Assembly: GCA_009782405.1 (NCBI GenBank)
Contig: WRJC01000001.1
Location: forward strand, 1 to 64,000
Length of the DNA: 64,000 nucleotides
Reading direction: 5' to 3'
Origin: Oscillospiraceae bacterium
Lineage (GTDB): Bacteria > Bacillota_A > Clostridia > Oscillospirales > WRJC01
Positions 1-8,612 of this stretch are shown piece after piece (the first letter of the stretch is position 1; each line of letters begins with the position of its first letter). The position numbers were made by a program, and so were the translations under genes. The notes under the pieces are model-generated. The model searched no databases. It was not told the origin of the DNA and worked only from the letters and a program-made list of their open reading frames with translations.

Positions 1-206
1 GGGGGGCGATCCCTGACGTTCGGGCGGGGCACCCGCAGGCGGGTGCGATCTCCCTGCTGTACCGTGCGGGGGTTGTGCAGGGCAGCGGCGGTGCGCACGA
101 GTGCGCACCCGACGCGACCATCACGCGCTGCGAGGTGGCGGCCATCATCGCCCGCATGATCGACCCCTCCCTCCGCGTTAGGTTCGACTTGACCGACCGT
201 GGGTGA
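1..206 (+). CDS. C-terminal end of an SLH-domain surface protein (5' end outside window)
   Basis: An open frame enters from the left edge (first full codon at base 3) and stops with TGA at 204-206. The 67 visible residues match the last SLH repeat of the RCC1/SLH protein ending at 4338 almost residue for residue, including the DATITRCEVAAIIARMIDPS segment. SLH repeats hold proteins to secondary cell-wall polymers on the outside of Gram-positive cells. The last residues differ from the second copy (FDLTDRG against FDI). The rest of this protein cannot be seen, but by analogy it is probably another large secreted surface protein, so SLH genes may be arrayed in tandem here. Confidence 0.85.
   Translation, partial: GAIPDVRAGHPQAGAISLLYRAGVVQGSGGAHECAPDATITRCEVAAIIARMIDPSLRVRFDLTDRG
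2..187 (+). repeat. Direct repeat copy A (SLH gene tail)
   Basis: This stretch aligns without gaps to 4146-4331 with five mismatches in 186 bases. It covers the end of two SLH reading frames and stops matching just before the stop codons. Confidence 0.9.
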
Positions 207-223
207 AACCAAAGCCACCAACA

Positions 224-262
224 AGAAGAGGTTAGTGCTCAAAATGAGCACAAACCTCTTCT
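224..262. repeat. 17-base inverted repeat downstream of the SLH gene
   Basis: AGAAGAGGTTAGTGCTC at 224-240 pairs with 246-262 with one mismatch around a 5-base loop. The position 18 bases after the stop codon suits a transcription terminator, but no T-run follows on the plus strand. It may be a weak or factor-aided terminator or a remnant of a mobile element. Confidence 0.55.
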
Positions 263-287
263 GAAAAACGGAAAGGTTATATAAGCC

Positions 288-1166
288 ATGAGCACATACT
301 GCAAAAAAGACGGGACGGTGATTGGAATAAAAACAAAAATTTCGATCCATAACAGAGACATCATCAGCAAATATACGAGCGGACTTTTCAAAAGCGCAAT
401 TTTCGATTTCTATGGCATCAAATCGACCTCCAAAATTAAGGACCTGATAAACGTAGAGCTGCCGGTCGTCGAGGTATCCGAAGCGAGCATAGACTTTGTA
501 TTTTTGATGGAAGATGACACATATGAACATTTCGAGTTTCAAACCTCATACAGCATAAGGGATTTGACAAGGTTTTCAAGATACGACTCTTTGCTATACG
601 ACCGCGATGGCAGAAAAGTTCAAACGGTCATAATATATTCGGCCGACGTGAAAACCGTCGATGAAAGCCTTGCAATAGGATCGCTGACATACACGCCGAC
701 AAACGTGATGATGCATAAATTCAACGGCAACGAAATATACTCGGATTTGGAAAGCAAACTAAAAGAGAAGCGGGAGCTGACCGATATCGATATGCTGAAC
801 TTGATTTTCCTGCCCCTGATGAAAAATGACATTCCGAAATACGAGCTTGCGTTAAAGTCGGTAGAGCTGGCCAAAACGATAGGCGACAGGGGCAAGAGGG
901 AAACATGCATAGTATCGGCAATCGCATTCATGGGCAAATATTTGAACGAAAATCAGATGAACCGAATATGGGGGGCAGTAAAAATGGACAATGCTTTAGG
1001 AAGGCTTATCCAGCAGGAAGTGGATAAAGAAGTAAAAGAAGAAAGAATAAAAAATGCCAAAAGTTTGTTAGATATTTTAAATATTGAAACTATTTCCAAG
1101 AAGTTCAATCTTACAAAAGAAGAAGTAGAAGCGTTAAAAGAAAGCAAAAAAATTGGAGAAGAATAG
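288..1166 (+). CDS. Rpn-like PD-(D/E)XK nuclease / transposase-associated protein
   Basis: This 292-residue protein resembles the broad family of Rpn-type recombination-promoting nucleases (PD-(D/E)XK fold). Around residues 67-87 it has an acidic residue in a beta strand (ASIDFVFLMEDD), then EHFEFQTSYS, matching the family pattern of Asp followed by E-x-Q. The C-terminal third is a charged helical region rich in Lys and Glu. It starts at ATG 288 behind a weak AAAGG. Family members are spread between genomes and are often found beside mobile or repeated DNA; here it sits between two SLH genes with near-identical ends. Its cellular role is unknown, and the subfamily call is a motif reading. Confidence 0.6.
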   Translation: MSTYCKKDGTVIGIKTKISIHNRDIISKYTSGLFKSAIFDFYGIKSTSKIKDLINVELPVVEVSEASIDFVFLMEDDTYEHFEFQTSYSIRDLTRFSRYDSLLYDRDGRKVQTVIIYSADVKTVDESLAIGSLTYTPTNVMMHKFNGNEIYSDLESKLKEKRELTDIDMLNLIFLPLMKNDIPKYELALKSVELAKTIGDRGKRETCIVSAIAFMGKYLNENQMNRIWGAVKMDNALGRLIQQEVDKEVKEERIKNAKSLLDILNIETISKKFNLTKEEVEALKESKKIGEE

Positions 1167-1196
1167 TATATGTGAACATTAGTATATGTGAACATT
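1165..1196 (+). repeat. Perfect 16-base tandem duplication
   Basis: The unit AGTATATGTGAACATT occurs twice head to tail, at 1165-1180 and 1181-1196. The first copy overlaps the stop codon of the nuclease gene and the second lies 28 bases before the RCC1/SLH gene. It may be a slippage product or a small regulatory duplication. Confidence 0.9.
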
Positions 1197-1224
1197 ACAA
1201 TAATTATTTATGAGGTGAAAAGAG

Positions 1225-4200
1225 ATGCAAAGACCAATAACGGCAAAAAGGGCGGTCAGCCTCATGGTCGCATTCGCGCTCATTTTGACGCTGTTCGCAT
1301 TCGCGCCGGCATCGGTGAGCGCCATGGGCGACGCCTATTCCATCATCAGCGTAGGCGAATATCATACGGTTGCCATCAAGGGCGACGGCAGCCTGTGGGC
1401 ATGGGGACGCAACAATGCTGGGCAGTTGGGCGACGGCAGTACGACGGACAGGCACACGCCCGTTTTCATCATGGGCGATGTGGCGCAAGCCTCGGCGGGC
1501 TGGAATTATACGGTTGCCATCAAAAGCGACGGTAGCCTTTGGGTTTGGGGGACCAACGATAATGGGCAGCTTGGCGACGGAACGACGACGGACAGGCACA
1601 CGCCCGTTTTCATCATGGGCGATGTGGCGCAAGCCTCGGCGGGGCGCAACCACACGCTCGCGGTAAAAAGCGACGGCAGCCTATGGATATGGGGAAATAA
1701 CGATTATGGGCAACTGGGGGACGGAACGACGGAACGCAAGCTCACGCCGATATTCATCACGGACAATGTGGCGCAGGTTTCGGCGGGCGAAAACCACACG
1801 CTCGCGTTAAAGGGCGACGGCAGCCTATGGTCGTGGGGGCGTAATTATAACGGGCAATTGGGGGATGGCACGACAACGGACAGAAACGAACCCATGTTCA
1901 TCATGGACGGAGTGACGCAAGTTTCGGCGGGCGCTAGTCATACGGTTGCCATCAAGGGCGACGGCAGCCTTTGGGCATGGGGGCGCAACAATAATGGGCA
2001 GCTGGGCGACAGCACGAGGACGGACAAGCGCAACCCGGTGCGCATCATGGGCGATGTCGCGCAGGTTTCGGCGGGCGGATGGCACACGATTGCGGTAAAG
2101 AACGACGGCAGCCTGTGGGTTTGGGGGTATAACAGCCATAGTCAACTCGGCGACGGCACGGTGACGGACGGGCATAGCCCGGTGCTCATCATGGACGATG
2201 TGGCGCAGGCCTCGGCGGGCTGGTATCACACAGTGGCCATCAAGAGCGACGGCAGCCTGTGGGTTTGGGGACGAAACAACTATGGGCAGATCGGTGACGG
2301 CACGACTACGAGCAGCCACACTCCGGTGAAAATCACCGTGGACAGAGTGGCGCAGGTCTCGGCGGGTTTTCACTACACGATGGCGATCACAAACGACGGC
2401 AGTTTGTGGACATTTGGGCATAACCAATTTGGGCGGCTTGGTGACGGCACAACGACGGACAGGCACACGCCCGTTTTCATCATGGGCGATGTGGCGCAGG
2501 TTTCGGCGGGTAGCGGCCACACGATGGCGATAAAAAACGACGGCAGCCTCTGGGCCTGGGGGAGCAACAGCTATGGGCAGCTGGGAGACGGCAGTACGGC
2601 AGACAGTTTCAGCCCGGTGTTCGTCATGGACGATGTGGCGCAGGTCTCGGCGGGCGGTAGCTCCACGATGGCAGTAAAAAACGATGGTAGCCTGTGGGCC
2701 TGGGGACGCAATTGGAGCGGGCAGCTGGGGGACGGCACGACAGAGGATAGGCGCAGCCCGGTTTTCATCATGGGCGATGTGACACAAGTCTCGGCGGGTG
2801 GCGGCCACACGATGGCGATCAAGAGCGACGGCAGCCTGTGGGCTTGGGGGAGCAACGACAACGGGCAGCTGGGGGACGACACGATAGAGGACGGGCGCAA
2901 CCCGGTTTTCATCATGGACAATGTGGCGCAGGTCTCGGCGGGTGGCGGCCACACGATGGCGATAAAAAACGACGGAAGCCTCTGGGCCTGGGGGAGCAAC
3001 AGCTATGGGCAGCTGGGAGACGGCAGTACGGCGAACAGTTTCAGCCCAATTTTCATCACGGGCGATGTGGCGCAGGTTTCGGCGGGCTATAGCCACACGG
3101 TTGCGGTAAAGAGCGATGGAAGCCTTTGGGCTTGGGGGATTAATCGGAGTGGGCAACTGGGCGATGGCACGACGGAGCGCAGGCTCGCGCCAGTGCGCAT
3201 CATGGACGATGTGACCCAGGTCTCGGCGGGTTATGAGAACACGGCAGCCATCAAGAGCGACGGAAGCCTGTGGGTATGGGGAGCCATTTTGTATGATCAA
3301 TTCGGCGATGGCACGACAACGAGCAGCCGCAGTCCCATGGAGATCACCGTGGATGCAAGCACACATCAGACGGCGAAACCCACGATAAGCCAAGCCGACA
3401 TAGAGGGCGGCAAACGCATAACGATGAAATCCGCCACGCCCGGGGCGATAATCTACTACACGACAGACGGAACGGAGCCGACCAAAGCGAGCAGACGCTA
3501 CAACGGCGCATTCGACATGGTGACCGCCATGGCAAAATCCGACCCCGGCGGGCGGCCCGAATCCCCCGTGAGGCCGGGCACCGGCCAGACGATCGAGCTG
3601 ACCAACGTGGAAGCGGCGGCGGCAGCGATCACGGTGAAGGCGATGGCGGCGCGGCCGGGCATGGCCGACAGCGAGGTGGCCAGCGCGGCGGTCAAGTTCA
3701 CCTCCGCGATCACCGTCGACCCGGGGCTCAAGCCCGAGGTCAAGCCCGACATCCCGCCGCGGCCGCGGTCATCGATGGCGGCGGAGAGCCCGTTTTCGGA
3801 CGTAGGCGAGGACGACTGGTACTGCGGCGACGTGCTGTACGCGCACGAACTGGGCCTGGTCAGCGGCAGGGCCGGCGGGCTGTTCGACCCATACGGCACG
3901 CTGACCTACGCGGAGGCGGTGAAGCTGGCCGCGTGCATGCGCCAGCTATACGACGACGGCGAGGTAACGCTGGAGCCGTCCGCGGGCGGCGACTGGCACG
4001 GGAGCTACGCGGGGTACGCGCTGGAGCACGGGATCATAGACGGGGAGTACGACTGGAACGCGGCGGCGACGAGGGCGGGGTACATGGAGATATTTGCCAA
4101 CGCATTGCCGGCGGAGGCGCTGGCTGCGATCAACGAGATCGGCGAGGGGGCGATACCTGACGTTCCGGCGGGGCACCCGCAGGCGGGTGCGATCTACCTG

Positions 4201-4338
4201 CTGTACCGTGCGGGGGTTGTGCAGGGCAGCGGCGGTGCGCACGAGTGCGCGCCCGACGCGACCATCACGCGCTGCGAGGTGGCGGCCATCATCGCCCGCA
4301 TGATCGACCCCTCCCTCCGCGTCAGGTTCGATATATAA
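1225..4338 (+). CDS. Secreted RCC1-repeat (beta-propeller) SLH surface protein
   Basis: The protein has 1037 residues and starts at ATG 1225 after GAGGTG. Residues 1-34 form a signal peptide with a hydrophobic core and Ala/Ser-rich cleavage region. Residues of about 40-710 hold 14 RCC1-type repeats, each with a DGSLWxWGxNxxGQLGDGT core. Fourteen is twice the seven blades of a classical RCC1 propeller, so two propellers in series are likely. Residues of about 715-810 look like the chitobiase/hexosaminidase C-terminal fold (IIYYTTDGTEPT). The last ~160 residues are SLH repeats for wall attachment. The DNA from about 3540 on is clearly more GC-rich than the propeller part. An adhesion or polymer-binding role is inferred; no enzyme motif is visible. 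Confidence 0.85.
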   Translation: MQRPITAKRAVSLMVAFALILTLFAFAPASVSAMGDAYSIISVGEYHTVAIKGDGSLWAWGRNNAGQLGDGSTTDRHTPVFIMGDVAQASAGWNYTVAIKSDGSLWVWGTNDNGQLGDGTTTDRHTPVFIMGDVAQASAGRNHTLAVKSDGSLWIWGNNDYGQLGDGTTERKLTPIFITDNVAQVSAGENHTLALKGDGSLWSWGRNYNGQLGDGTTTDRNEPMFIMDGVTQVSAGASHTVAIKGDGSLWAWGRNNNGQLGDSTRTDKRNPVRIMGDVAQVSAGGWHTIAVKNDGSLWVWGYNSHSQLGDGTVTDGHSPVLIMDDVAQASAGWYHTVAIKSDGSLWVWGRNNYGQIGDGTTTSSHTPVKITVDRVAQVSAGFHYTMAITNDGSLWTFGHNQFGRLGDGTTTDRHTPVFIMGDVAQVSAGSGHTMAIKNDGSLWAWGSNSYGQLGDGSTADSFSPVFVMDDVAQVSAGGSSTMAVKNDGSLWAWGRNWSGQLGDGTTEDRRSPVFIMGDVTQVSAGGGHTMAIKSDGSLWAWGSNDNGQLGDDTIEDGRNPVFIMDNVAQVSAGGGHTMAIKNDGSLWAWGSNSYGQLGDGSTANSFSPIFITGDVAQVSAGYSHTVAVKSDGSLWAWGINRSGQLGDGTTERRLAPVRIMDDVTQVSAGYENTAAIKSDGSLWVWGAILYDQFGDGTTTSSRSPMEITVDASTHQTAKPTISQADIEGGKRITMKSATPGAIIYYTTDGTEPTKASRRYNGAFDMVTAMAKSDPGGRPESPVRPGTGQTIELTNVEAAAAAITVKAMAARPGMADSEVASAAVKFTSAITVDPGLKPEVKPDIPPRPRSSMAAESPFSDVGEDDWYCGDVLYAHELGLVSGRAGGLFDPYGTLTYAEAVKLAACMRQLYDDGEVTLEPSAGGDWHGSYAGYALEHGIIDGEYDWNAAATRAGYMEIFANALPAEALAAINEIGEGAIPDVPAGHPQAGAIYLLYRAGVVQGSGGAHECAPDATITRCEVAAIIARMIDPSLRVRFDI
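2515..3059 (+). repeat. Near-identical RCC1 repeat units within the propeller gene
   Basis: Many units share long runs of identical DNA. The clearest case is the ninth and twelfth GSLW units (about 2518-2600 and 2944-3020), which differ at only a few bases over about 80. This points to recent unit duplication or gene conversion inside the gene. Confidence 0.75.
4146..4331 (+). repeat. Direct repeat copy B (SLH gene tail)
   Basis: This is the partner of 2-187, with five mismatches and no gaps. The spacing of 4144 bases encloses the Rpn-like nuclease and the whole RCC1/SLH gene. Confidence 0.9.
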
Positions 4339-4379
4339 CCCAAACGCGCATATTATTACATAAAAAAAGGAGACGGAGC

Positions 4380-5513
4380 ATGGGCAAAATAATCAAAGCA
4401 AAGGAAACAACGAGTTCAAAAGAGAGGGTGCGCCGTGTGATACGGCATGAAAAGCCCGACAGGGTGCCGATAAACTACAGCTCGAACCCCATAATCCAAG
4501 GCCGCCTGATGGAGCATTTGGGCCTCGCTAAAAACGACCATGCGGGCCTGGTCAGGGAGCTCGGCGTGGATTTTCGGGGGATGGGGGCGGGGTACACCGG
4601 CCCTGCGCTCCATGTGTCGGAGAGATCCGACAGGATGGTGAACGGCATGTACGGCTATGTGTGCAGATGGATAGAAAATGAAGCGGGCGGGTACTGGGAC
4701 TACTGCGACTTCCCGCTCGAATTCGCCGATGCCGAAAAAGTGGCGGGCTGGGCGATGCCGAACCCCGACCATTTCAACTATGAATCCTTGGAGGCGCAGA
4801 TAGATGCGACCGATGGCTACGCCGTGCATCTGGGCGGGGCGGGGACCGCCTGCGTGATCAACACGGCGGGGTTTTTCCGCACTATGGAGCAGACCTTCGT
4901 CGATTTGATCACAGACGACGAGGCGGGGCTTCTTCTGATCGACCGCTTCATAGGCCAGCAGCTCGCGGTTTTGGAGCGGGAGCTTTCGGCAATCGAGAAA
5001 ATAGCGAAAAAGCGCGGCAAAAAGGTAAACGAAATGCTGGATTTCGTCTGGATGGGCGAGGATTTGGGCACACAGCACACTCCGCTGATCTCGATGGAGA
5101 TATTTAAAAAGCACATATTGTCCCGCCAAAAGCCGTTTTTTGAGCTCTGCGGGCATTACGATCTGCCCACTTTGATGCACACCTGCGGCTCGTCGAGCTG
5201 GGCATATGAGGAATATATAAAGGCGGGGCTCACCGGGGTTGACACATTGCAGCCCGAGGCGCATAACATGGATCCGAAATATCTCAAAGAGACCTTCGGC
5301 GGCCGGCTCTTTTTCCACGGCTGCATATCGACCGGAGGCCCGCTCGCCTTCGGCAGCGTGGAGGACACAAAAAAGGACTGCGCCGCCATACTCGAGACGA
5401 TGATGCCCGGGTACGAATACTGTTTCGCGCCCACGCACGCCCTGCAGGACAACACCCCGCCGGAAAACATCGTGGCCGCATACAACGTGGCGCACAGCGT
5501 AGGGGTCTATTGA
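4380..5513 (+). CDS. Uroporphyrinogen decarboxylase-fold (URO-D/MtaA-like) protein 1
   Basis: The start is ATG 4380 behind AAGGAGACGGAGC; an in-frame extension upstream lies inside the SLH gene and is rejected. The 377-residue protein opens with ERVRRVIRHEKPDRVPI, the usual N-terminus of the non-haem URO-D branch, whose known members move methyl groups to or from corrinoid or coenzyme M carriers. Near residue 266 it keeps the zinc-type motif HTCG, and later HGC. It is followed after 20 bases by a second URO-D gene, so the two are probably one operon. No corrinoid protein is nearby, so the substrate is unknown; a true haem-pathway hemE is unlikely because this branch differs at the N-terminus. 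Confidence 0.8.
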   Translation: MGKIIKAKETTSSKERVRRVIRHEKPDRVPINYSSNPIIQGRLMEHLGLAKNDHAGLVRELGVDFRGMGAGYTGPALHVSERSDRMVNGMYGYVCRWIENEAGGYWDYCDFPLEFADAEKVAGWAMPNPDHFNYESLEAQIDATDGYAVHLGGAGTACVINTAGFFRTMEQTFVDLITDDEAGLLLIDRFIGQQLAVLERELSAIEKIAKKRGKKVNEMLDFVWMGEDLGTQHTPLISMEIFKKHILSRQKPFFELCGHYDLPTLMHTCGSSSWAYEEYIKAGLTGVDTLQPEAHNMDPKYLKETFGGRLFFHGCISTGGPLAFGSVEDTKKDCAAILETMMPGYEYCFAPTHALQDNTPPENIVAAYNVAHSVGVY

Positions 5514-5533
5514 CGGGAAGGAAGGAATCAGTT

Positions 5534-6631
5534 ATGACAAACAAAGAACGATACAGAAGGACTTGCCTGTGCCAAAAAGCGGACCGCGCCCCGTACAATT
5601 TCTATTTCGGCCCCTGGGGGGAGACGCTCGCCCGCTGGCAAAAGGAAGGGCTCGGCGAAAACAATTCGGATTGGGTTTCGCCGTTTGGGTTCGATGCCGG
5701 GATTTTGGTGGTTCCGGCTAACTGCGGCCCCTGCCCGGCCTTTGAACACAAGGTGCTCGAGACAAAGGAGCACACAATGATCATATCCGACCATTTCGGG
5801 GTGATACAGGAGGTGTCGCGCAGGGGGCCCACCATACCGAAATATCTCAAATTCCCGGTGAATTGCATAGACGATTGGATTGCGTACAAAAAAGAGAGGC
5901 TCGACCCCGAGACTCCCGAACGCTTCGCGGCGAATTTCGCCGAAATTGCGGAAAATATAAACAGGTACGACGGGGCGGTGCAGCTCAATTCATATCCCCA
6001 CGGCGTTTTCGGCACGCCCCGCGAACTGATGGGGCTTGAAAATCTGATGTTCGCCTTTTACGACGACCCGGAGCTCGTCCATATGGTGATGGACGACCTC
6101 ACCGATTTCTGGCTTGCGATATATGAAAAAGCCTGCGCATATGTCAAAGTGGATATAATCCACATATGGGAGGATATGTCGGGAAAGCAGGGCTGCCTGA
6201 TCTCGCCTTCGCTCATGCGCGAATTCATGGTGCCAAACTACAAAAAGATACGCGAGTTCGCCGAGCGGCACGATATACACACGGTGATGCTGGACACCGA
6301 CGGGAATGTGGACGAATTAATCGACGTGTACATGGAAGGCGGGATCAACGCGCTGATGCCCTTCGAGGTGAGGGCGGGCAGCGACATTGTAAAATACCGC
6401 GAAAAATACCCCTCGCTATGCATCATGGGCGGCATAGACAAGACCGAGATCGCAAGGGGGAGAGAGGCGATCGACGCCGAGCTTATGCGCATTGCGCCGA
6501 TGCTCGACCGCCCGGGCTATATGCCCGCCCTCGACCACCTGCCCCACCCCGATATTTCGTGGGACGATTTCTGCTACTTCAACCACTCCCTGAAAAAGCT
6601 CATCTTCAGCAAAGCTTCGGACATATTTTGA
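5534..6631 (+). CDS. URO-D-fold protein 2, zinc motif lost
   Basis: The start ATG 5534 follows a GAAGGAAGGA ribosome site; an upstream in-frame TTG at 5510 overlaps the previous gene and is less likely. The 365-residue protein has the family opening (KERYRRTCLCQKADRAPYNF) and the late GGIDKTEI segment. Where its three relatives in this window carry H-x-C-G, near residue 250 this one reads LDTDGN, so the zinc ligands of the methyltransferase branch are missing. It probably forms an operon with the gene before it and ends at a strong terminator. It may have a different chemistry or be a non-catalytic partner of protein 1. Confidence 0.78.
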   Translation: MTNKERYRRTCLCQKADRAPYNFYFGPWGETLARWQKEGLGENNSDWVSPFGFDAGILVVPANCGPCPAFEHKVLETKEHTMIISDHFGVIQEVSRRGPTIPKYLKFPVNCIDDWIAYKKERLDPETPERFAANFAEIAENINRYDGAVQLNSYPHGVFGTPRELMGLENLMFAFYDDPELVHMVMDDLTDFWLAIYEKACAYVKVDIIHIWEDMSGKQGCLISPSLMREFMVPNYKKIREFAERHDIHTVMLDTDGNVDELIDVYMEGGINALMPFEVRAGSDIVKYREKYPSLCIMGGIDKTEIARGREAIDAELMRIAPMLDRPGYMPALDHLPHPDISWDDFCYFNHSLKKLIFSKASDIF

Positions 6632-6643
6632 CAAAATGGCAAG

Positions 6644-6677
6644 CCCGGCGCAAAAATATGCGCCGGGTTCGTTTTTT
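6644..6677 (+). terminator. Intrinsic terminator after the URO-D pair
   Basis: CCCGGCGC at 6644-6651 pairs perfectly with 6660-6667 around an 8-base loop, followed by TTCG and six Ts. It lies between two convergent genes. Confidence 0.9.
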
Positions 6678-6696
6678 GCCGGGCGGCCAAAGCCGA

Positions 6697-7752
6697 TTAA
6701 TCGGCTACCTTGACGGCCTGGCCCGTTCTCATCGATTCGTTGCAGGCCAAAACCGCCGCGAGCGTTTTGTATGCGTTGGCATACGGCGACCTGATCTTGG
6801 AGGGATCGCCGCTTATCACCGCGTCAACAAACGTGCGGTCGCAGATGGTGCCCGCATCGACGCTTGAAGGCACCCTTATGCCGGTTTCGTTTTCGTTTCT
6901 TTTCTGCATTCCGTCGCCCTTCACCACCCCGGCTATCTCCTCGGCGATGTCGCCCTCGGCCAGCCCGTATATGGAGACGTGGGAGAGCAGGAAATAGTCG
7001 AGCCTCGACTGCCTCGTGCCCAGGGTGAGCTTCGAATCCCAGGATGCCCCGTTGGTCGAATACGCCCCGGTCATCATGGTGGCGGATATGCCGCTCTTGA
7101 AATTGAATATGCTGACGCTCGCGTCGTCGGTGTCATAGCCCGGCCATTCGGACTGCTTGACGAAACCCCGTGTGGGGACCGAATACACGCTGTCCACATC
7201 GCCCAGTAGATACAGCATAATATCCACGTTGTGCACCGTCTGCTCCACGAGCTGCCCCCCGGACAGCGCTTTCACCCTCCACCAGTCAACTTCGGGGACT
7301 CCGCCGACCCTTGTCGACTGTGCCGTGACTATCTCGTTGTTTTTTACGAAATCCTTCGCCGTGTCGTTTATATTGTCGTACCTGCACTGGAAGCCCACCG
7401 CCGTTATCAGCTTTTTTTCCGCGATCTTGTCGCGTATCTGCTTCGCCATGCCCAAATCCAAGGCCATCGGCTTTTCGACGAACATATGGATCCCGCGCTC
7501 CAAACTCTCAAACTCGATTTCGCCGTGCTTGTACGGCGGTATGCCGATGCATACCATGTCCGGCTTGACTTCGTCGTACATCTTGCGGAAATCCGTGAAC
7601 GCCTTGCCTTTGCCGCTTTTTTTCACGAAACCCTCGGCCCTCTCGGAAATCAAGTCGCAGAACCCCACAAGCTCGACATCGTCGTATTTCAAAAAATGGT
7701 CGAGGTGGTATCCGCCTATCCCGCCGCAGCCGATCATCGCTAATTTTTTCAT
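6697..7752 (-). CDS. Gfo/Idh/MocA-family NAD(P)-dependent oxidoreductase
   Basis: The start ATG at 7752 has GGAG nine bases upstream; an earlier in-frame ATG at 7767 lacks a good site. The 351-residue protein begins KKLAMIGCGGIGGYH, a Rossmann G-x-G-x-x-G nucleotide site, and near residue 92 has VEKPMAL, the conserved E-K-P motif of the family. Members oxidise or reduce cyclic sugars, inositols or related polyols with NAD(H) or NADP(H). It has its own divergent promoter opposite pgsA and is convergent with the URO-D pair. The exact substrate cannot be told from sequence. Confidence 0.88.
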   Translation of the reverse strand: MKKLAMIGCGGIGGYHLDHFLKYDDVELVGFCDLISERAEGFVKKSGKGKAFTDFRKMYDEVKPDMVCIGIPPYKHGEIEFESLERGIHMFVEKPMALDLGMAKQIRDKIAEKKLITAVGFQCRYDNINDTAKDFVKNNEIVTAQSTRVGGVPEVDWWRVKALSGGQLVEQTVHNVDIMLYLLGDVDSVYSVPTRGFVKQSEWPGYDTDDASVSIFNFKSGISATMMTGAYSTNGASWDSKLTLGTRQSRLDYFLLSHVSIYGLAEGDIAEEIAGVVKGDGMQKRNENETGIRVPSSVDAGTICDRTFVDAVISGDPSKIRSPYANAYKTLAAVLACNESMRTGQAVKVAD

Positions 7753-7802
7753 AAATTTTTTCTCCATTCTGTTTTATTATCATTTTTGCATGATTTACCA
7801 TA

Positions 7803-7830
7803 ATTATACCACAAAATTATAATTTTTCAA
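7803..7830 (-). promoter_or_regulatory. Promoter of the oxidoreductase gene
   Basis: On the minus strand TTGAAA (7830-7825) and TATAAT (7808-7803) are separated by 16 bases. The start codon follows about 50 bases later. Confidence 0.7.
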
Positions 7831-7861
7831 GCCCGTTTTGGATAAATTAAAAAAAATTGTC

Positions 7862-7890
7862 TTGACACGTTCAAAAATATCGAATATAAT
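7862..7890 (+). promoter_or_regulatory. Consensus sigma-A promoter of pgsA
   Basis: TTGACA at 7862-7867 and TATAAT at 7885-7890 are both perfect consensus hexamers with a 17-base spacer, 42 bases before the pgsA start codon. Confidence 0.9.
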
Positions 7891-7932
7891 AGATGTATAA
7901 TCGGGAAATAATATCGGGGGAGTTGTCTGAAA

Positions 7933-8604
7933 ATGGACGATCAAAACAAGAACGTTGTGGAATACGGCGAAGAAAGCGGCGCGAACGGCGAAATCAAAGC
8001 CGCCGGAAAAATAAACCTGCCAAACAAGCTCACGATTTTCAGGATAATTTTGGTGCCGCTCTACATGGTTTTCATTTTGCTCCCGAAGGAAAACATCCTC
8101 GGCGAGACATGGCCCAAAATATTTGCGGCCGCCCTGTTTTTCATCGCCGCCATGACAGATCTGGTAGACGGGCTGCTGGCCCGCAGGCTGAATCTTATAA
8201 CCGATTTCGGCAAGCTCATGGATCCCTTAGCCGACAAGTTCATGGTGATGGGGGCGATGATCGCCATAACGGCCTCGGATGCGTTCGCCCCTGTGAGGTG
8301 GCTTGCCGTATGGGCGACGACGATAGTGTTCTTCCGGGAATTCGCGGTGACTTCGATAAGGCTTCTGGCGAGCACTTCGGGGGGGACTGTCATAGCCGCA
8401 AATTTCGCCGGAAAGCTCAAGACGATTTTGCAGATCGCCTGCGTTTTGACCATCTTGCTCGAAGATACCGTCATAACCCACAATTTGGGAACTCCGCCGT
8501 GCCTTTTTTGCTACGTCACAATGGCAGTCATGATCGCCGCCACGGTTTATTCGGGATTCGTCTATTTCAAGAATTACTGGAAACACATAAACCCCGCAAA
8601 GTGA
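7933..8604 (+). CDS. pgsA: CDP-diacylglycerol--glycerol-3-phosphate 3-phosphatidyltransferase
   Basis: This membrane enzyme makes phosphatidylglycerol phosphate from CDP-diacylglycerol and glycerol-3-phosphate, the first committed step to phosphatidylglycerol and cardiolipin. The 223-residue protein has the CDP-alcohol phosphotransferase signature at about residues 76-98, DG-x2-AR-x8-G-x3-D-x3-D (seen as DGLLARRL through DFGKLMDPLAD). Several hydrophobic segments follow. The first ~30 residues are a charged, non-membrane extension. It starts at ATG 7933 behind GGGGAG and is the first gene of a probable operon with the PHP gene and cysS. Confidence 0.93.
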   Translation: MDDQNKNVVEYGEESGANGEIKAAGKINLPNKLTIFRIILVPLYMVFILLPKENILGETWPKIFAAALFFIAAMTDLVDGLLARRLNLITDFGKLMDPLADKFMVMGAMIAITASDAFAPVRWLAVWATTIVFFREFAVTSIRLLASTSGGTVIAANFAGKLKTILQIACVLTILLEDTVITHNLGTPPCLFCYVTMAVMIAATVYSGFVYFKNYWKHINPAK

Positions 8605-8612
8605 AAACAATT

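Noticed and set aside
224..262. CRISPR repeat or full mobile-element end
   Set aside because: It occurs once only and no spacer array or target duplication is visible.
1825..3393. Long minus-strand open frame opposite the RCC1 repeats
   Set aside because: It is a by-product of the repeated GC-biased codons of the real gene; it has no start site or known domain.
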